DNA of 5,880 nucleotides from an uncultured Bacilli bacterium (GTDB lineage Bacteria; Bacillota_I; Bacilli_A; RF39; UBA660): the NCBI GenBank assembly GCA_947628075.1, contig CANQYF010000051.1:1-5880 (forward strand), written 5' to 3'. Positions 3,842 to 5,880 of the stretch are shown here, in pieces. A program made the translations under genes and the position numbers. Each line of letters starts with the position of its first letter. Position 1 is the first letter of the stretch. The notes beneath the pieces are model-generated. The model saw only the letters and a program-made list of their open reading frames with translations, was not told where the DNA came from and did not search any database.

Positions 3842-5706
3842 TTTATTCATCCTTCTTTTTATTAAAATAAAAATCTATTTAAGTTTTTGAACAAAAATAC
3901 TCACAATTGGGCTAGCAGAAGAAGATTCCGTATTTAAAGAACTTGTTTTAACACCTTCAACTACAAAAGTTGCAGTTCCTGTATTTACTAATGCAAACCA
4001 ATCAGTAGCAGCCACATCTATTATTCCATATCCAGTTAAAATGGAAGAAATATTACTACTACCTTTTACTGAACACCCAGCATATATAGTTTCTTCCGTT
4101 AATTTTTTTAAACCTACTGAGATTATATCAGAATTGGGCTGTACATTGTTTTCCATAGGATGAGCTTCGACAATAAAGCCAATTAAATATAATCCTCCTT
4201 TTAAAAAAGTTATTGTATCATTTCCACTACTAAAAAATATATCATTATTATCTATTAATTCTTTTTTTAATGGTAAATGACTTTCTGGCTCTACTTCATA
4301 ACCATTAGGAAAATCTCCACTTGTTGTCATAAATGAAGAAACCAATATTTCTGTTGAGCCTGGCTCTCCTTGGGGTCCTCTTTCACCGGGTTCTCCTTGA
4401 GGACCAGGTATACCTGCGGGACCTTGAGGACCCATTTCCCCAGTTGGACCAGTCGGTCCCATTCCGCCTTGAGGCCCTTTTATTTCCCCAACATTTTGCC
4501 AAGAATTTGTTTCCTCTGACCAAACATAAAGATCATTACCCACTAGATAAGAATTTCCTGCTTTACCTTCGGGATGAGCTGTCTCTAACTCTTCAAAGTT
4601 ATTAAAACTACCTAAAATGGTAACTGAAGTTCCGTCAGCTCCAGGATCTCCCTTTGGTCCCATTGGGCCAGTTGCCCCGGTTTCACCAGCTATTCCTTGT
4701 AAACCTTGCTCACCTTGCGGTCCGGTTGGACCTGTCTCCCCTTGAACTCCTTGAGGACCAGTGGGACCAATCTCACCTTGAGGTCCAGTTGGACCTAAAC
4801 CTTTATTTTCATTGATAAAACATATTTGACTAAAATGATATTTTTGCTGTTCACATTTTATTTTTTCTAAAGCTCTTTTTTTTGTATCCATAATTTCACC
4901 TAACCTAAGTATTGGATAACCATAGTAAGTACTGAATTTATAAAATAAGAACTTGAAGTTGTATCAGTTAGTAAAGGTGTATTAAAGTTTAAAGTTTGTT
5001 TAGACATATTTACTATTTCATACTCATCTGTAGTTGGATCTCCTACTACAAATAAACCTTGAGCTGAAATTCTAATATTAGGTTCTTTAGAATACCAAGA
5101 GCTACCACCAGCATAAACTATATTTTCATTAACTTTTTTAAAACCAAGAGCCACAATATCAGTATCGGGATTAAAATTATCATCTGTATTTACCATAGCA
5201 CAAGCAACTAAATCTATTTTATATGTACCAGCTTTTTTAAATTTTAATGTACTTTGATTTGTTATTGTGACTAATCCGGTATAATCAACTTCTACTCTAC
5301 CAATAGGTAATCTTCCATTAGAGGGTATTTCATATCCCGTACTGGTATTATTATTAAAAGTAACTACATAAGCTGTCTCAATTTGTTGTATTCCTGGTCC
5401 AGTTGGGCCAATTGGTCCCATCGGACCGATTGGCCCTTGTTCTCCCTGCTCGCCTTTTTCACCTCTAGGGCCTGGAATTCCTTGCGGACCTTGCACTCCT
5501 TGCGGGCCAGTTTCACCAGTTAAACCGGAGTCCCCTTTATCACCTTTTGGACCTCTAATAACACCAACATTAGTCCAATCTTTAATATTAGGAGACCAAA
5601 CGTATAAATTATCACCAACTAAATAGCCATCACCAGGATTACCTACTGGATGTTCCTTTTGCAAATCTGTTAAATCAGTATAAGAGCCCAATATTGTGAC
5701 ACTTGT
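3380..5706 (-). repeat. 51-residue interruption module, three dispersed copies
   Basis: Copies lie at 3380-3532, 4478-4630 and 5554-5706, each exactly 153 bp and in frame between Gly-X-Y blocks. Shared residues are TSVTI(M/L)GS at the start, then HPxGxxGxxYLVGxxLYVW, a second Trp, NVG and a final Ile followed by Arg or Lys before the next GPQ or GPK. The paired Trp and YVW resemble small aromatic-rich beta modules seen in surface and tail proteins. Presumably it breaks the collagen rod with a folded knob; its ligand, if any, is unknown. Confidence 0.8.
3875..4891 (-). CDS. Collagen-like protein, middle gene of the operon
   Basis: This 338-residue protein has the same plan as the gene after it. 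The N-terminus (1-32) carries KKRALEKIK (4-12), Cys13 and Cys24. Gly-X-Y block 1 covers 33-87 (18 triplets), the 51-residue module covers 88-138 (HPEGKAGNSYLVG, LYVW, WQNVG), and block 2 covers 139-178 (13 triplets). The C-terminal domain (179-338) differs from that of the last gene but resembles that of the gene before: both have a GYE motif, an SDI/TDI strand followed by LKK/FKK, and a YAG motif. No signal peptide is seen. The likely role is a trimeric surface filament, by analogy with BclA-family spore proteins. Translation is probably coupled to the upstream gene: the ribosome binding site AGGTGA overlaps that gene's TAG stop and lies 5 nt before this ATG, with only 8 nt between the two genes. 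Confidence 0.85.
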   Translation of the reverse strand: MDTKKRALEKIKCEQQKYHFSQICFINENKGLGPTGPQGEIGPTGPQGVQGETGPTGPQGEQGLQGIAGETGATGPMGPKGDPGADGTSVTILGSFNNFEELETAHPEGKAGNSYLVGNDLYVWSEETNSWQNVGEIKGPQGGMGPTGPTGEMGPQGPAGIPGPQGEPGERGPQGEPGSTEILVSSFMTTSGDFPNGYEVEPESHLPLKKELIDNNDIFFSSGNDTITFLKGGLYLIGFIVEAHPMENNVQPNSDIISVGLKKLTEETIYAGCSVKGSSNISSILTGYGIIDVAATDWFALVNTGTATFVVEGVKTSSLNTESSSASPIVSIFVQKLK

Positions 5707-5880
5707 ACCCGGTACTCCTCTAGGTCCGGTTGGACCGGTTTCACCATTAGCTCCCGCTGGTATAACAAAATTAAAAATATGATTTAGTCCCTCACCACTA
5801 TCGATTACGCTAGCAAGACTACCTGGTATTCCCGTTTCGACAGTACCAATTTGCAGAGTTGAATTTTCCCCATTTAATCC
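4900..5880 (-). CDS. Collagen-like protein, first visible gene, 5' end cut by the window
   Basis: The frame stays open to the right edge, so at least 326 residues are present and the start lies outside. The TTG at 5691 is not a start: it is the Leu of the conserved TSVTILGSY, and homologous coding sequence continues upstream. Numbered from the edge, residues 1-42 contain GIPGSLASVIDSGEG and NFVIP, a unit common in phage tail fibres and in clostridial collagen-like proteins. A short Gly-X-Y block (43-58) follows, then the 51-residue module (59-109), a second block (110-163, 18 triplets), and a C-terminal domain (164-326) paralogous to that of the next gene (for example DTDIVALGFKKV and IVYAG). 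It ends in TAG, 8 nt before the next gene's ATG. A spore-surface or fibre role is inferred. Whether it has the ALEK-type N-terminus of its neighbours cannot be seen. Confidence 0.85.
   Translation of the reverse strand, partial: GLNGENSTLQIGTVETGIPGSLASVIDSGEGLNHIFNFVIPAGANGETGPTGPRGVPGTSVTILGSYTDLTDLQKEHPVGNPGDGYLVGDNLYVWSPNIKDWTNVGVIRGPKGDKGDSGLTGETGPQGVQGPQGIPGPRGEKGEQGEQGPIGPMGPIGPTGPGIQQIETAYVVTFNNNTSTGYEIPSNGRLPIGRVEVDYTGLVTITNQSTLKFKKAGTYKIDLVACAMVNTDDNFNPDTDIVALGFKKVNENIVYAGGSSWYSKEPNIRISAQGLFVVGDPTTDEYEIVNMSKQTLNFNTPLLTDTTSSSYFINSVLTMVIQYLG

Noticed and set aside
3856..3873. Perfect AT-only palindrome between two collagen-like genes as a terminator
   Set aside because: It contains no G-C pairs, has essentially no loop, is not followed by a T-tract on the minus strand, and sits right before the next ribosome binding site.
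4333..4605. Plus-strand 90-codon frame opposite the middle collagen-like gene
   Set aside because: Same cause: a shadow of the Gly-X-Y region and knob module, with no homology-like motifs.
3152..4795. CRISPR-like or tandem DNA repeat arrays in the collagen region
   Set aside because: Periodicity is 9 bp and codon-based (Gly-X-Y), with no identical repeats and spacers.

Overview
The window comes from an AT-rich genome that uses the standard genetic code: Trp is TGG, and TGA serves as a stop. Sigma-A-type promoters, AAGGA-like ribosome binding sites and collagen-like proteins point to a low-GC Bacillota, probably a clostridial or gut-type Bacilli lineage. The species cannot be named from the sequence alone.

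Left part (1-1408, + strand): a tryptophanyl-tRNA synthetase gene (trpS, 416-1408) preceded by a roughly 290-nt leader. The leader holds a promoter (93-121) and an 18-codon leader peptide with one Trp codon (177-233). After it come five sequence segments that pair as a chain of mutually exclusive helices (A:B, B:C, C:D, D:E), the last being a strong intrinsic terminator (302-341). The geometry fits ribosome-mediated attenuation: a ribosome stalled at the Trp codon leaves A free and so prevents terminator formation, while a ribosome that reaches the stop codon covers A and lets the terminator form. I see no T-box and no TRAP site. This is the most interesting element in the window.

Middle (1409-2705): a gene-free gap of about 300 bp containing a palindrome, a small GC-richer patch and a minus-strand terminator. 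It is followed by a minus-strand gene (1715-2605) for a predicted transglutaminase-like/papain-fold protein with its own promoter (2640-2668).

Right part (2678-5880, - strand): three tandem genes for collagen-like Gly-X-Y proteins, transcribed right to left and ending at a terminator at 2678-2705. The rightmost gene runs off the window edge. All three carry the same 51-residue non-collagen module between two Gly-X-Y blocks. The two complete proteins share a Lys-rich ALEK-containing N-terminus and show no signal peptide. Two of the three share one type of C-terminal domain; the third has a different, BclA-like one. Such proteins are known mainly as spore-surface (exosporium) filaments, with phage tail fibres as the alternative.
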